DNA from: Cryptosporangium phraense
Lineage (GTDB): Bacteria > Actinomycetota > Actinomycetes > Mycobacteriales > Cryptosporangiaceae
Length of the DNA stretch: 64,000 nt
Assembly (NCBI RefSeq): GCF_006912135.1
Contig: NZ_VIRS01000006.1
Coordinates: 124,001-188,000, forward strand
Direction of reading: 5' to 3'
Below the pieces are notes generated by a model, which saw only the letters and a program-made list of their open reading frames with translations, ran no database searches and was not told the origin of the DNA. The position numbers were made by a program, and so were the translations under genes. Positions 19,511-27,743 of this stretch are shown here, piece after piece (position 1 is the stretch's first letter; each line of letters begins with the position of its first letter).

Positions 19511-20761
19511 ATGACTGTCGGGATCCGGTCCGCGCTGGACGAGCCGACCCGGTCGCCGGGCGGCCGCTGGCTCACGTCCTGGACGCTCGGACATTTCGCG
19601 TTCTTCATGGTGATGTTCGCGGCGGCCCAGGTCGTGCTGCCCCGCCAGGCCGAGTCGATCTCGCCCGATCACAAGGAGACCGTGGTCAGCGTCGTCACGC
19701 TGGTTGCGGCCCTGGTGACGATCGTGGTGAACGTCCTGGTCGGGGCGTATTCGGACCGGACGTTGGCGCGCCGGGGGCGGCGGCAGATCTGGGTGTTCAT
19801 CGGGGCGTTGGTCACGATCGTCGGGCTGGTGTTCCAGGGGTATCAGCACACGGTCGCCGGGATGGTGGTCATCTGGGCGCTGGTGCAGGTCGGGTTGTCG
19901 TCGATCAGCGCCGCGCTGACCGCGGCCCTGCCCGACGAGGTGCCGGTGGCGTCGCGGGCGCGGGCGTCGTCGCTGTGGGGGATCGCGTCGGCGGCCGGCC
20001 CGCTGATCGGCATCGCGCTGGTGAGCACGGTGTTCCTGGGAGTGCCGTCGGCGTACCTGGCGCTGGCCGTGCTGACCGTGTTCCTAGCGTTCCCGTTCGC
20101 GCTGGGGACGCGGGGAGTGCCGCTGCTGCCGACGGAGCGTCCGGCGGCTTCGTTGGGTGCGGTGCTGCGCGGAACGCTGGCGCCGCTGCGGTTCCCGGAC
20201 TTCGCCTGGGCCTGGACCGGACGGTTCTTCATCCAGCTCTCGAACGCGCTGGCCCAGGTCTATCTGTGGTTCTTCCTGCGGGATCGGGTCGGGGTCGACC
20301 CGGACCTGTGGACGCTGTACCTGGCGCTCCTGTACACCGCCGGGGCGGTGGGGGCCGCGATCCCGGCCGGCCGCATCTCCGACCGCACCGGCCGTCGCAA
20401 GATGCTCGTCGTCGTGTCTTCGGTGCTGCAGGGGATCGCGGCGGTCTTCTACATGCTGTGGCCGGACACCTGGGCGGCGATCGTGGGGTCGTTGCTGTTG
20501 GGGATCGGGTTCGGGTGCTACGCGGCGGTGGATCAGGCGTTGATCACCCAGGTGTTGCCGCGGGCCGAGGACCGGGGCAAGGACCTGGGGGTGATCAACA
20601 TCGCGAACAATCTGCCGTACGTGTTCGCGGGGGCTCTCGGGGGTGCGACGCTCGCGCTGTTCGGCCGGGACGACCTCGGGTATCCCGTGCTCTACGCGCT
20701 GTCGCTGGTCACCGCGGTGATCGCCGCGCTCACGGTGCAGCCGATCAAGAGCGTGCGCTGA
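19511..20761 (+). CDS. MFS transporter
   Basis: 416-residue 12-helix major facilitator. The loop 2-3 motif is present in variant form (GAYSDRTLARRGRRQIWV) and the second half has GRISDRTGRRKMLV. This pattern resembles the glycoside/SLC45-like group of sugar carriers. It lies 104 bases after the FGGY kinase on the same strand and could be an exporter or a second importer for the same sugar. Its 3' end overlaps the convergent ATPase gene by 17 bases. Confidence 0.85.
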   Translation: MTVGIRSALDEPTRSPGGRWLTSWTLGHFAFFMVMFAAAQVVLPRQAESISPDHKETVVSVVTLVAALVTIVVNVLVGAYSDRTLARRGRRQIWVFIGALVTIVGLVFQGYQHTVAGMVVIWALVQVGLSSISAALTAALPDEVPVASRARASSLWGIASAAGPLIGIALVSTVFLGVPSAYLALAVLTVFLAFPFALGTRGVPLLPTERPAASLGAVLRGTLAPLRFPDFAWAWTGRFFIQLSNALAQVYLWFFLRDRVGVDPDLWTLYLALLYTAGAVGAAIPAGRISDRTGRRKMLVVVSSVLQGIAAVFYMLWPDTWAAIVGSLLLGIGFGCYAAVDQALITQVLPRAEDRGKDLGVINIANNLPYVFAGALGGATLALFGRDDLGYPVLYALSLVTAVIAALTVQPIKSVR

Positions 20762-21482
20762 CGCGGCGGAGGAACTGCTGGGTGCGCTCCTCCTGCGGTT
20801 CGCCGAAGAGCTGGGTCGACGACCCCCGCTCGAGCACCCTCCCATCCGCCAGGAAGCACACCTGATCCGCGACCTCCCGGGCGAACCCCATCTCGTGCGT
20901 CGCGATCACCATCGTCATCCCGTCGTCCTTCAGCGACGCCACGACGTTCAGCACCTCTCCGACCAGTTCCGGGTCCAGCGCCGCGGTGATCTCGTCCAGC
21001 AGCAACAGCGTCGGGTCGGTCGCCAGCGCCCGGACGATCGCGACCCGTTGCTGCTGGCCGCCCGACAGGCGGTCCGGGTAGTCGGCCGCTTTGCCCCGCA
21101 AACCCAGCCGGTCCAGCAACGCCAGCGCCCGGTCTTCGGCCTCGCGACGCGCGACACCGTGCACCCGGCGAGGCGCCAGCGTGATGTTGTCCAGCACCGA
21201 CAGGTGCGGGAACAGGTTGTAGGCCTGGAACACCACGCCGATCTTCTGACGCACCTCATCGACGTTCACCCGCGGATCGGTGATCTCCCGACCGGACAGG
21301 AAGATGGCCCCGTCGTCCACGGTCTCCAGCAGGTTCGCGCACCGCAGCAGCGTCGACTTGCCCGATCCCGACGCCCCGATCAGCACCGTGACGCTGTGCG
21401 CGGGCACGTCCAGCGACACGTCGTCGAGCACCACGTGCGGGCCGAACACCTTGCGCACGTTCTCGAACCGAAGGACGGTCAC
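20745..21482 (-). CDS. amino acid ABC transporter ATP-binding protein
   Basis: 245-residue ATPase of the polar amino acid (GlnQ/HisP) class. Walker A is GASGSGKST, the Q-loop lies in VFQAYNLFPHLSVLDN, the signature is LSGGQQQRV, Walker B is LLLLDEITAALDPE, and the H-loop is ATHEMGFARE. The GTG start at 21482 overlaps the permease stop (GTGA). One small oddity is DEIT where most relatives have DEPT, which has little expected effect. It completes a three-gene importer on this strand. Confidence 0.93.
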   Translation of the reverse strand: MTVLRFENVRKVFGPHVVLDDVSLDVPAHSVTVLIGASGSGKSTLLRCANLLETVDDGAIFLSGREITDPRVNVDEVRQKIGVVFQAYNLFPHLSVLDNITLAPRRVHGVARREAEDRALALLDRLGLRGKAADYPDRLSGGQQQRVAIVRALATDPTLLLLDEITAALDPELVGEVLNVVASLKDDGMTMVIATHEMGFAREVADQVCFLADGRVLERGSSTQLFGEPQEERTQQFLRRVSARS

Positions 21483-22330
21483 ACCACACCACCCTGGGAT
21501 TGCCGGCGATTCATCCGCGACGTCACCCAGTCGGTGAGCCGCGTCAACGGGATCGTCAGCAGGATGAACAGCAACCCGGCGATCACGTACGACGTGAAGT
21601 TGAACGTCTTGCCGCTGTAGATCTGGGCCGCGTAGACCGCGTCGACCGCACCGCCGATCGACACGAGGCCGGTGTCCTTGCTCAGCGACACCATGTCGTT
21701 GAGCAGCGGCGGCACCACCCGTCGCACGGCCTGGGGCAGCACCACGAACCGCATCGTGCGACGCCAGTTCAGCCCCAGCGACCGGGCCGCGGCCCGCTGC
21801 GACGGGTGCACCGACTCGATCCCGGCCCGGAACACCTCGGCGACGTAGGCCGAGTACGTCAGCACCAGTGCGAAGCCGCCCAGGTAGATCGGGTCGTTGG
21901 TCACGCCGGTCAGCCGCAGGGCCGGGATGCCGAAGATGCACAGCAGCAGCGTGATGATCAGCGGCAGGCCCCGAAAGAGGTCGGTGTACCCCGTCGCCAG
22001 CGCCCGCAGCGGGAAGAACACCGGCCCGCGTAGCGTCCGCATGAGGGCGAGGACCATCCCGAACGCGAGGATGAGGACCCCACAGACGACCAGCAGGCGG
22101 ACGTTGAGCCAGAGACCCTCGATGATCGAGGGGAACGAGGCGCGGGCGGCCTCCCAGCTGAAGAACGTCTCCCGGACGCGGGGCCAGCCGGGGGAGCTGA
22201 GGATCCCAACGACCACCGCGACCGCGACGACCACCGAACTCGCGCCGGCGATCCCGGCCGAACGGATCGCCCGGGAACGGCGGTACCGCTCCCGGGCGAG
22301 CTGCCGCTCGCTCTTGACGTAAGAGGTCAC
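21479..22330 (-). CDS. amino acid ABC transporter permease
   Basis: 283 residues with a long basic cytoplasmic N-terminus, a first helix at about residues 25-45 and the conserved His/Glu/Gln-permease core (GLPLIITLLLCIFGIPAL). The EAA-like docking segment is SQRAAARSLGLNWRRTMRFVVLPQAVRRVVPPLLND, characteristic of the HisMQ/GlnP family. The GTG start at 22330 overlaps the binding-protein stop. It forms the transmembrane channel of the adjacent importer. Confidence 0.92.
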   Translation of the reverse strand: MTSYVKSERQLARERYRRSRAIRSAGIAGASSVVVAVAVVVGILSSPGWPRVRETFFSWEAARASFPSIIEGLWLNVRLLVVCGVLILAFGMVLALMRTLRGPVFFPLRALATGYTDLFRGLPLIITLLLCIFGIPALRLTGVTNDPIYLGGFALVLTYSAYVAEVFRAGIESVHPSQRAAARSLGLNWRRTMRFVVLPQAVRRVVPPLLNDMVSLSKDTGLVSIGGAVDAVYAAQIYSGKTFNFTSYVIAGLLFILLTIPLTRLTDWVTSRMNRRQSQGGVV

Positions 22331-23205
22331 TTCAAGACGGGCGCGTTAGTGGCCTCGGACAGCCACTGCTGCTCGATCTTCGCGAACGTGCCGTCCTTGG
22401 ACAGCGCCGTCGTCGCCGAGGTGACGCACGACGTCAGCGCGGAACCCTTGTCGAGCACCAGGCCGAACTGCTCCGGCGTGCCGACGGTGTTCTCGAACTG
22501 CCCGACGACGGCCGCGTCGGTGATCTCGGCCCCGGTGATGTAGAACGCGGTCGGCAGGTCGACGACGATCGCGTCCACCTGGCCGTTCTTCAGCGCGGCC
22601 TTGGCCAGGTCGTTCTTCTGGTAGATCGACGGCTTCGCGGTCGGCTTGATGACGTTCTGGACGACGTCCAGCGACGTCGTGCCGACCTGGGCGCCGATCT
22701 TGTAGCCCTTGAGGTCGGCGACCGACTTCGCCTTGGCGGCGGGGGAGCTCTTCAGCGCGATGATCGCCTGCCGGACGTCGTAGTACCCGGACGAAAAGTC
22801 GACCGCGTTCTTGCGCTCGTCGCTGATGCTGACCTGGTTGACGTCGAAGTCGAACGACTTCTTGCCCGGGGCGATCGCGCTGTTGAACGGCACCGTGACC
22901 CAGCTGACCTTGTCTTTCGCGTACCCGAGCTTCTCGGCGACCGCGTACGCGACCGCGGACTCGTACCCCTTGCCGTTCGTCGGGTCGTCACCGGAGAACC
23001 ACGGCTCGTAGGCCGGCTTGTCGGTGCCGATCGTCAGGGTCCCGGACTTCAGCGTCGGCAGCGCGCCCGCCGCGCAGGCCTCCGCCGACGACGAAGACGA
23101 CGCGGAAGCGCTGGTCGACGTGTCTTCGTCGGCCGGCGCACAGGCGGCTGCCCCCAGCGCGACGAAGAGGGCGAGGGCCGCGGCTGACAGGGGTCTCAGG
23201 GCCAT
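22327..23205 (-). CDS. amino acid ABC transporter substrate-binding lipoprotein
   Basis: 292-residue family 3 solute-binding protein. The signal peptide ends at the lipobox GAAAC, followed by an acidic/Ser-rich linker. The periplasmic-type fold shows LTIGTDKPAYEPWF near the start, FDFDVNQVSISDERKNAVDFSSGYYDVRQAI in the centre and GYKIGAQVGTTSLDVV in lobe 2. It is the first gene of the operon with permease and ATPase. A polar amino acid is the expected ligand; which one is unclear. The promoter must lie in the roughly 110-base gap upstream. Confidence 0.9.
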   Translation of the reverse strand: MALRPLSAAALALFVALGAAACAPADEDTSTSASASSSSSAEACAAGALPTLKSGTLTIGTDKPAYEPWFSGDDPTNGKGYESAVAYAVAEKLGYAKDKVSWVTVPFNSAIAPGKKSFDFDVNQVSISDERKNAVDFSSGYYDVRQAIIALKSSPAAKAKSVADLKGYKIGAQVGTTSLDVVQNVIKPTAKPSIYQKNDLAKAALKNGQVDAIVVDLPTAFYITGAEITDAAVVGQFENTVGTPEQFGLVLDKGSALTSCVTSATTALSKDGTFAKIEQQWLSEATNAPVLK

Positions 23206-23317
23206 GAATGATCTCCGACTCGAACGGTAGGAATTTGAATGCCGGGTCAGATTACGACCTGCCCCCGACCCCGACGACGCTCGGCGTCCGGTTGCCGCGA
23301 AACCGTAATGAGCCAGG

Positions 23318-24542
23318 TCACGGCTGGTCCTTCACCGCCCGCGCGACCCGCAGGAACGTCTCGTCCCGCTCGTGCTCGGAGAGGCCGGAGAGCGGGCGGC
23401 CCTCCGGGTTCGCGGCCTGGAAGTCGCTCAGGCCGGGCAGGTCGCTGAACACGCACGGGTTCACGATCACCGGCAGGATCCGGCACCCGCCGGACGCCGC
23501 GGCCCGCACCAGCGACGGCAACTCGATCGACGCGATGCACTCGGACGCCAGAAAGTCGCTGCTGACCAGCAGAATCGCCACGCGGGCCCGGTCGAGCGCG
23601 TGGTGGCTGTCGCTGACGAAGACCTGGTCGCGGACCCGCGGACGGCGCTTGCCGACGACCTCGTAGAGCCGGTCGGTCGAGAGCCGGCGCAGGTAGAACA
23701 GCAGCTGCGGGTCCTCGGCGACGAGATGGCCGGGCTGCGGGTCGTAGTGCAGGTGGGCCGCGATGTCGGAGTCCAGCCCGTCGGCGACGTGGCCGGCCAG
23801 CGTGGACGTCGTCGACCGCGACCGTGCCTTGGTGGCCGTCCGGCAGCGCGTCGATCGCGGCGCGGTCCGCGCGGTGGCGGCCGGAGAGCACCACGGCGGG
23901 CTCGGAGGGGCCGAGCCGCTCGAGCGCGCGCAGCAGCAGCGTGGTCTTGCCGATCCCGGACGGTCCCTCGAGCACGATCCCGCGCCCGGGGGCCCGCAGC
24001 GCCGACACGAACCGCGCGAAGTCCGGTGGCTCGACGAACGTCAGCGTGGGTGCTCCGCTCCGCTTGAACACGTCGTCCAACCGGTAGGTGACGGTTTCGG
24101 TCTCGGCGACGACCGCCGCGTCGAAGACGCGCGGCTCCACCGGCCGCGGCCTGGGCCGCCCCGGACCGTTCACCGACCGGCAGACGCTCCGCAGGCCGGC
24201 GTCGTCCGGCCTGTCGAACGACACCCGCCGGACCGTGCCCGGATCGCGGACGCTCCACACGGTGGTCGTCGCGAGAACCACGACACGTCGACGTACTTGT
24301 AGTCGCGCAGCGGCGGCGGCAACGGCGTCTTCTCGACCATCACCGGAACCAGACGGGTGGCGCCGCGGCCCAGAACGCGTTGCTCGACGCGTCGTCGAAA
24401 AACCGGGGCGAGACGATCAGCACGGTCAGCGGGGCGGGAGCGGACGCCATAGGCGTGTAGCCCAGCTCGACGAGGGCATCCGTCACGAAGCGGCCCCAGG
24501 CGCCGTCGGTCGGAGCGACCCCGAGCCGAACCTGACCGCCAT
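23318..24542 (-). pseudogene. decayed TIR - P-loop ATPase - TIR gene
   Basis: Reading the minus strand, three frames must be joined. First comes a truncated TIR-like segment (DGAWGRFVTDALVELGY, LTVLIVSPRFFDD, then after a frame change TRLVPVMVEKTPLP and DYKYVDVSW). Then comes an ATPase start with Walker A (LEGPSGIGKTTLLLRALERLG) and Walker B-like VAVDDVHA. After another frame change near 23810 comes a TIR C-terminal half (VFVSD, ARVAILLVSSDFLASE, ELPSLVRAAASGGCRILPVIV, HERDETFLRVARAV). Both TIR segments lack about 30-40 residues in their middle and most of the ATPase is missing. It looks like a relic of a STAND/TIR-type immune or signalling gene. The end points are approximate. Confidence 0.6.
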
Positions 24543-24630
24543 GACCGACAGCGTAGTGACGTGTACTCGCGGAATGCCTTTACACTCGGTCGCTGATCGA
24601 ACCGTGTGACCGGGAAGCGGGAGTGACTCA

Positions 24631-25032
24631 GTGGGCTCGACCGAACGCGAGATCCCGACCAGCCGGCCGGCCCCGGAGAAAAAGCCCGTGGGCCGTCGGA
24701 TGAGTTCTTCCACGGTCAAAGTCGGGATGGTCGGGGTGCTCTCGCTGACGGTGGCCGCCTGCAGCAGCGGCAACGACGTCACCGCGCGCTGCGTCGACCG
24801 CAGCTCGTACCAGTCCGACGGGTCCTACCGGGTCATCGACGACGACTACTGCGACGACGGTCGCTACTACGGCAGTCACGGCGGCTACTTCTGGTACTAC
24901 GGCGGCACCAGCCGGGGCTCGCGGATCTACAAGGGCACGACGGTCAAGCCCAAGGACGCCCACATCAGCACGCCCAGCGGCAAGACGATCCAGCGCGGCG
25001 GATTCGGCTCCCGTTCCTCCAGCGGCGGCTGA
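24631..25032 (+). CDS. YgiB-like (DUF1190-type) lipoprotein
   Basis: 133 residues. A hydrophobic segment ends in a lipobox (LTVAAC), and the mature part has SYRVIDDDYCDDG, a Gly/Tyr/Trp-rich core and a Ser/Gly tail with KPKDAHISTPSGKTIQRGGFG. This pattern matches the small lipoprotein that accompanies YgiC-type ATP-grasp proteins (YgiB in E. coli). The GTG start at 24631 gives a long basic N-terminus; the ATG at 24700 would give a more standard signal peptide. The following gene begins four bases after its stop. The function is unknown, probably in the envelope. Confidence 0.72.
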   Translation: MGSTEREIPTSRPAPEKKPVGRRMSSSTVKVGMVGVLSLTVAACSSGNDVTARCVDRSSYQSDGSYRVIDDDYCDDGRYYGSHGGYFWYYGGTSRGSRIYKGTTVKPKDAHISTPSGKTIQRGGFGSRSSSGG

Positions 25033-25036
25033 CGCC

Positions 25037-26197
25037 GTGCGTCGCGAGAAGTCCACCCCGCGGCCGGGGTGGGAGAGCCTGATCGAGTCCCAGGGCCTGG
25101 CGTTCCACCGGACGTCCCATCCCGAGCACCTCACCCGGCCGTACTGGGACGAGTCGGTGCACTACACGTTCACGATGGACGAGATCCTGGCGATCGAGGC
25201 CGACGTCGAGACCCTGCACCAGATGTGCCTGGAAGCGGTCGAGCACGTCATCACCACCAAGCGCTACACGGACTTCGGGATCCCGGGCTGGGTGGCGCCG
25301 TCGATCGAGGAGTCGTGGCGCCGCCGCGACCCGCACCTGTTCGGCCGATTCGACCTGCGCTACGACGGCTCCGGCCCGGCCAAGCTGCTCGAGTACAACG
25401 CCGACACCCCGACCAGCCTCGTCGAGACGTCGATCATCCAGTGGTACTGGAAGCAGGACGTCTACCCGGACGACGACCAGTGGAACTCGCTGCACGAGGC
25501 CCTGATCGCGGGATGGCGGCACGTCGCCGAACGGGCCCCATCGGGGCCGGTCCATTTCACCTGGACCAACGAGGACGAGTCCGGCGAAGAGGTCATGACC
25601 ATCGCCTACCTGCAGGAGACCGCCGCGCAGGCGGGCCTGAACGGGCTCTCGATCGCGGTCGAGGACATCGGCTGGCATTACGGGCTCAAGCGCTTCGTCG
25701 ACCTCGACGAACGCGTGATCAGCACGATCTGCAAGCTCTACCCCTGGGAGTGGGCGGTCAACGACCTGTTCGGCAAGAACGTCATCGACGCGCTGCCGAC
25801 GATGACCTGGGTCGAACCGATCTGGAAGATGCTGCTCTCGAACAAGGCCCTGCTGGCCGTGCTCTGGGAACTGCACCCCAACCACCCCAACTTGCTGCCC
25901 GCGTACCTGCGCACCCCGGGTCCGTTGCTGAGCTACATCCAGAAGCCACTGCTCGGACGCGAGGGCGCGAGCATGCAGATCGTGACGCCGTCCGGATCCC
26001 AGTCGACGTACGGGCAGTACGGTGCCGAGGGCTTCGTCTACCAGGAGTTCTGGGCGCTGCCGGAGTTCGACGGCCAGCGTCCGGTGCTGGGTGCCTGGGT
26101 CGTCCAGGACGAAGCCGCGGGCCTGGGCATCCGGGAGACCACCGGCTTGATCACCGACGACACGTCGTCGTTCGTACCCCACCGAATCGTGAGTTGA
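25037..26197 (+). CDS. glutathionylspermidine synthase family protein (YgiC/YjfC-like ATP-grasp)
   Basis: 386 residues, the full length of the GSP_synth domain. Characteristic segments are FHRTSHPEHLTRPYWDESVHYTFT at the N-terminus, RFDLRYDGSGPAKLLEYNADTPTSLVE, DIGWHYGLKRF, FGKNVIDALPTMTWVEPIWKMLLSNKALL, and YGAEGFVYQEFWALPEF near the C-terminus. It has the ATP-grasp ligase fold. The YgiC branch lacks the amidase domain of true glutathionylspermidine synthase and its substrate is not known. It lies between the YgiB-like lipoprotein and a DUF350 membrane protein, the conserved trio. Confidence 0.9.
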   Translation: MRREKSTPRPGWESLIESQGLAFHRTSHPEHLTRPYWDESVHYTFTMDEILAIEADVETLHQMCLEAVEHVITTKRYTDFGIPGWVAPSIEESWRRRDPHLFGRFDLRYDGSGPAKLLEYNADTPTSLVETSIIQWYWKQDVYPDDDQWNSLHEALIAGWRHVAERAPSGPVHFTWTNEDESGEEVMTIAYLQETAAQAGLNGLSIAVEDIGWHYGLKRFVDLDERVISTICKLYPWEWAVNDLFGKNVIDALPTMTWVEPIWKMLLSNKALLAVLWELHPNHPNLLPAYLRTPGPLLSYIQKPLLGREGASMQIVTPSGSQSTYGQYGAEGFVYQEFWALPEFDGQRPVLGAWVVQDEAAGLGIRETTGLITDDTSSFVPHRIVS

Positions 26198-26205
26198 GAG
26201 GGCGC

Positions 26206-26670
26206 ATGGCCACCGAGGACGTTGTATTGGCGCTGGACAGCACGTACTGGAACGCGGTCGGCCGGGGAGCCGGCTCGATCGTGGCGTACGCGGCGCTGGG
26301 CCTCGTGCTGCTGCTCATCGGCTACTACGCGATCGACCTGGCGACGCCGGGCCGGCTCTCGGTGATCATCCGGGACGAGAAGAACATCAACGCGACCGTG
26401 CTCGCCTGCTGTGCGGTGTTCGGCGTCGCGCTGATCATCGTCGCGGCGATCTGGTCGTCGGGCGGGCGGCTCGTCGAGGGGCTGATCTCGACCGCGATCT
26501 TCGGGCTGATCGGCATCGTGGCCCAGGTCGTGGCCGCGTTCGTGTTCAACATCCTGGCCCGGATCGACGTCCGCCGCCTGGTGCACGAGCCTTCCGTTTC
26601 GCCGGCCGCCGTGCTCCTCGGCGTGACGAACGTGGCCATCGGCCTGGTGACGGCGATCGCCGTAATCTGA
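26206..26670 (+). CDS. DUF350 (YjfL/UPF0719-like) membrane protein
   Basis: 154 residues with about four helices, including IVAYAALGLVLLLIGYYAIDL and LACCAVFGVALIIVAAIW, and the conserved DEKNINATVLACC block. This is one of the two DUF350 repeats normally found in YjfL proteins. DUF350 genes are known companions of YgiC/YjfC ATP-grasp genes. The start ATG at 26206 has a GAGAGGG site. The nuoA start follows its stop after four bases, so this trio and nuoA are probably one transcript. Confidence 0.82.
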   Translation: MATEDVVLALDSTYWNAVGRGAGSIVAYAALGLVLLLIGYYAIDLATPGRLSVIIRDEKNINATVLACCAVFGVALIIVAAIWSSGGRLVEGLISTAIFGLIGIVAQVVAAFVFNILARIDVRRLVHEPSVSPAAVLLGVTNVAIGLVTAIAVI

Positions 26671-26674
26671 GTCC

Positions 26675-27046
26675 GTGGACTCCTACCTCGGCCAGTACGC
26701 CTCGCTCGGCGCGCTGCTGATCGTCGGGATCGGGTTCGTCGCGGTCTCGTTCGGCGTGAACCGGCTGCTGGCGCCGCACCAGCCGTCGGCGGCCAAGCTG
26801 TCGACGTACGAGTGCGGGGTCGACCCGGTCGGTGGGAACTGGGCCCAGGCCCAGATCCGGTACTACGTCTACGCGTACCTCTACGTGCTGTTCGCGGTCG
26901 AGAGCGTGTTCCTCTTCCCCTGGGCGGTCGTCTTCGACCGCCCAGGGTTCGGAGTGGCGACGCTGGTCGAGATGGGAATCTTTGTCGGGCTTCTCGCGCT
27001 AGGCCTGCTCTACGCCTGGCGCAAGGGCGTCCTCAGGTGGACGTGA
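26675..27046 (+). CDS. nuoA: NADH-quinone oxidoreductase subunit A
   Basis: 123-residue complex I membrane subunit with three helices. Diagnostic features are STYECGVDPVG in the loop after helix 1 and YYVYAYLYVLFAVESVFLFPWAVVF in helix 2. It starts at a GTG at 26675. It is separated from nuoB by about 4.7 kb of unrelated, mostly opposite-strand genes, so it is not in one operon with the rest of the cluster. Its end overlaps a convergent ATPase gene by 14 bases. Confidence 0.93.
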   Translation: MDSYLGQYASLGALLIVGIGFVAVSFGVNRLLAPHQPSAAKLSTYECGVDPVGGNWAQAQIRYYVYAYLYVLFAVESVFLFPWAVVFDRPGFGVATLVEMGIFVGLLALGLLYAWRKGVLRWT

Positions 27047-27743
27047 CGGCCGCGCGCACCTTCTCGACGGCGGCCAGCACGGCGGGTGACGTGCGGGTCC
27101 GGTCGCGGTCGGCGTCGATCGGGAGGTCGAGGACGATCCGCCCGGGGCGCGGGCTCATCACCAGCACGCGGCTGGAGAGCAGCACGGCCTCGTCGACGCT
27201 GTGCGTGACGAACAGCACCGTGCGGCCGGCCGCGAGCCGGCTCAGCTCGGCCTGCAGCTTCTCCCGGGTGAGCGCGTCGAGCGCCCCGAACGGCTCGTCC
27301 ATGAGCACGGTCGACGGCTCGGTGGCGAGCACCCGCGCGATCTGACAGCGCTGCTGCATCCCGCCCGAGAGCTCGTAGGGGGCGGCCTCGGCGAAGTCGC
27401 CCAGCCCGACGAGGTCGAGGTACCGCCGGGCGGTGGCCTTCCGCTCCGCCCGGGGCACCTTCCGCATCTTCAGCCCGAACTCGACGTTCCCGGCGACCGA
27501 CAGCCACGGGTACAGGCTCGGCCGCTGGAACACGAAGCCGGGTTCGCCCTCGACGCGGACCGTGCCGCCGCTGGCCCGCACGAACCCGGCGACGATCCGG
27601 AGCAGCGTCGTCTTGCCGCAGCCGGAGGCGCCGACGATCGAGACGAACTCGCCGGGCTCGACCGTGAGGTCGGTGGTGTCGAGCGCCCGGATGCGGCCAC
27701 CGCGGCCGTCGTACGTGTGCTCGACGCCCTGGAGCTGGATCAT
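27033..27743 (-). CDS. ABC transporter ATP-binding protein (TauB/SsuB-like)
   Basis: 236-residue ATPase of the nitrate/sulfonate/taurine class. Walker A is GASGCGKTT, the signature LSGGMQQRC, Walker B VLMDEPFGALD, and the H-loop VTHSVDEAVLLSSRV; the combination of GGMQQR and FVTHSVDEA is typical for this class. It ends inside the tail of nuoA on the other strand. It would power the importer encoded by the next two genes. Confidence 0.9.
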   Translation of the reverse strand: MIQLQGVEHTYDGRGGRIRALDTTDLTVEPGEFVSIVGASGCGKTTLLRIVAGFVRASGGTVRVEGEPGFVFQRPSLYPWLSVAGNVEFGLKMRKVPRAERKATARRYLDLVGLGDFAEAAPYELSGGMQQRCQIARVLATEPSTVLMDEPFGALDALTREKLQAELSRLAAGRTVLFVTHSVDEAVLLSSRVLVMSPRPGRIVLDLPIDADRDRTRTSPAVLAAVEKVRAAVTST

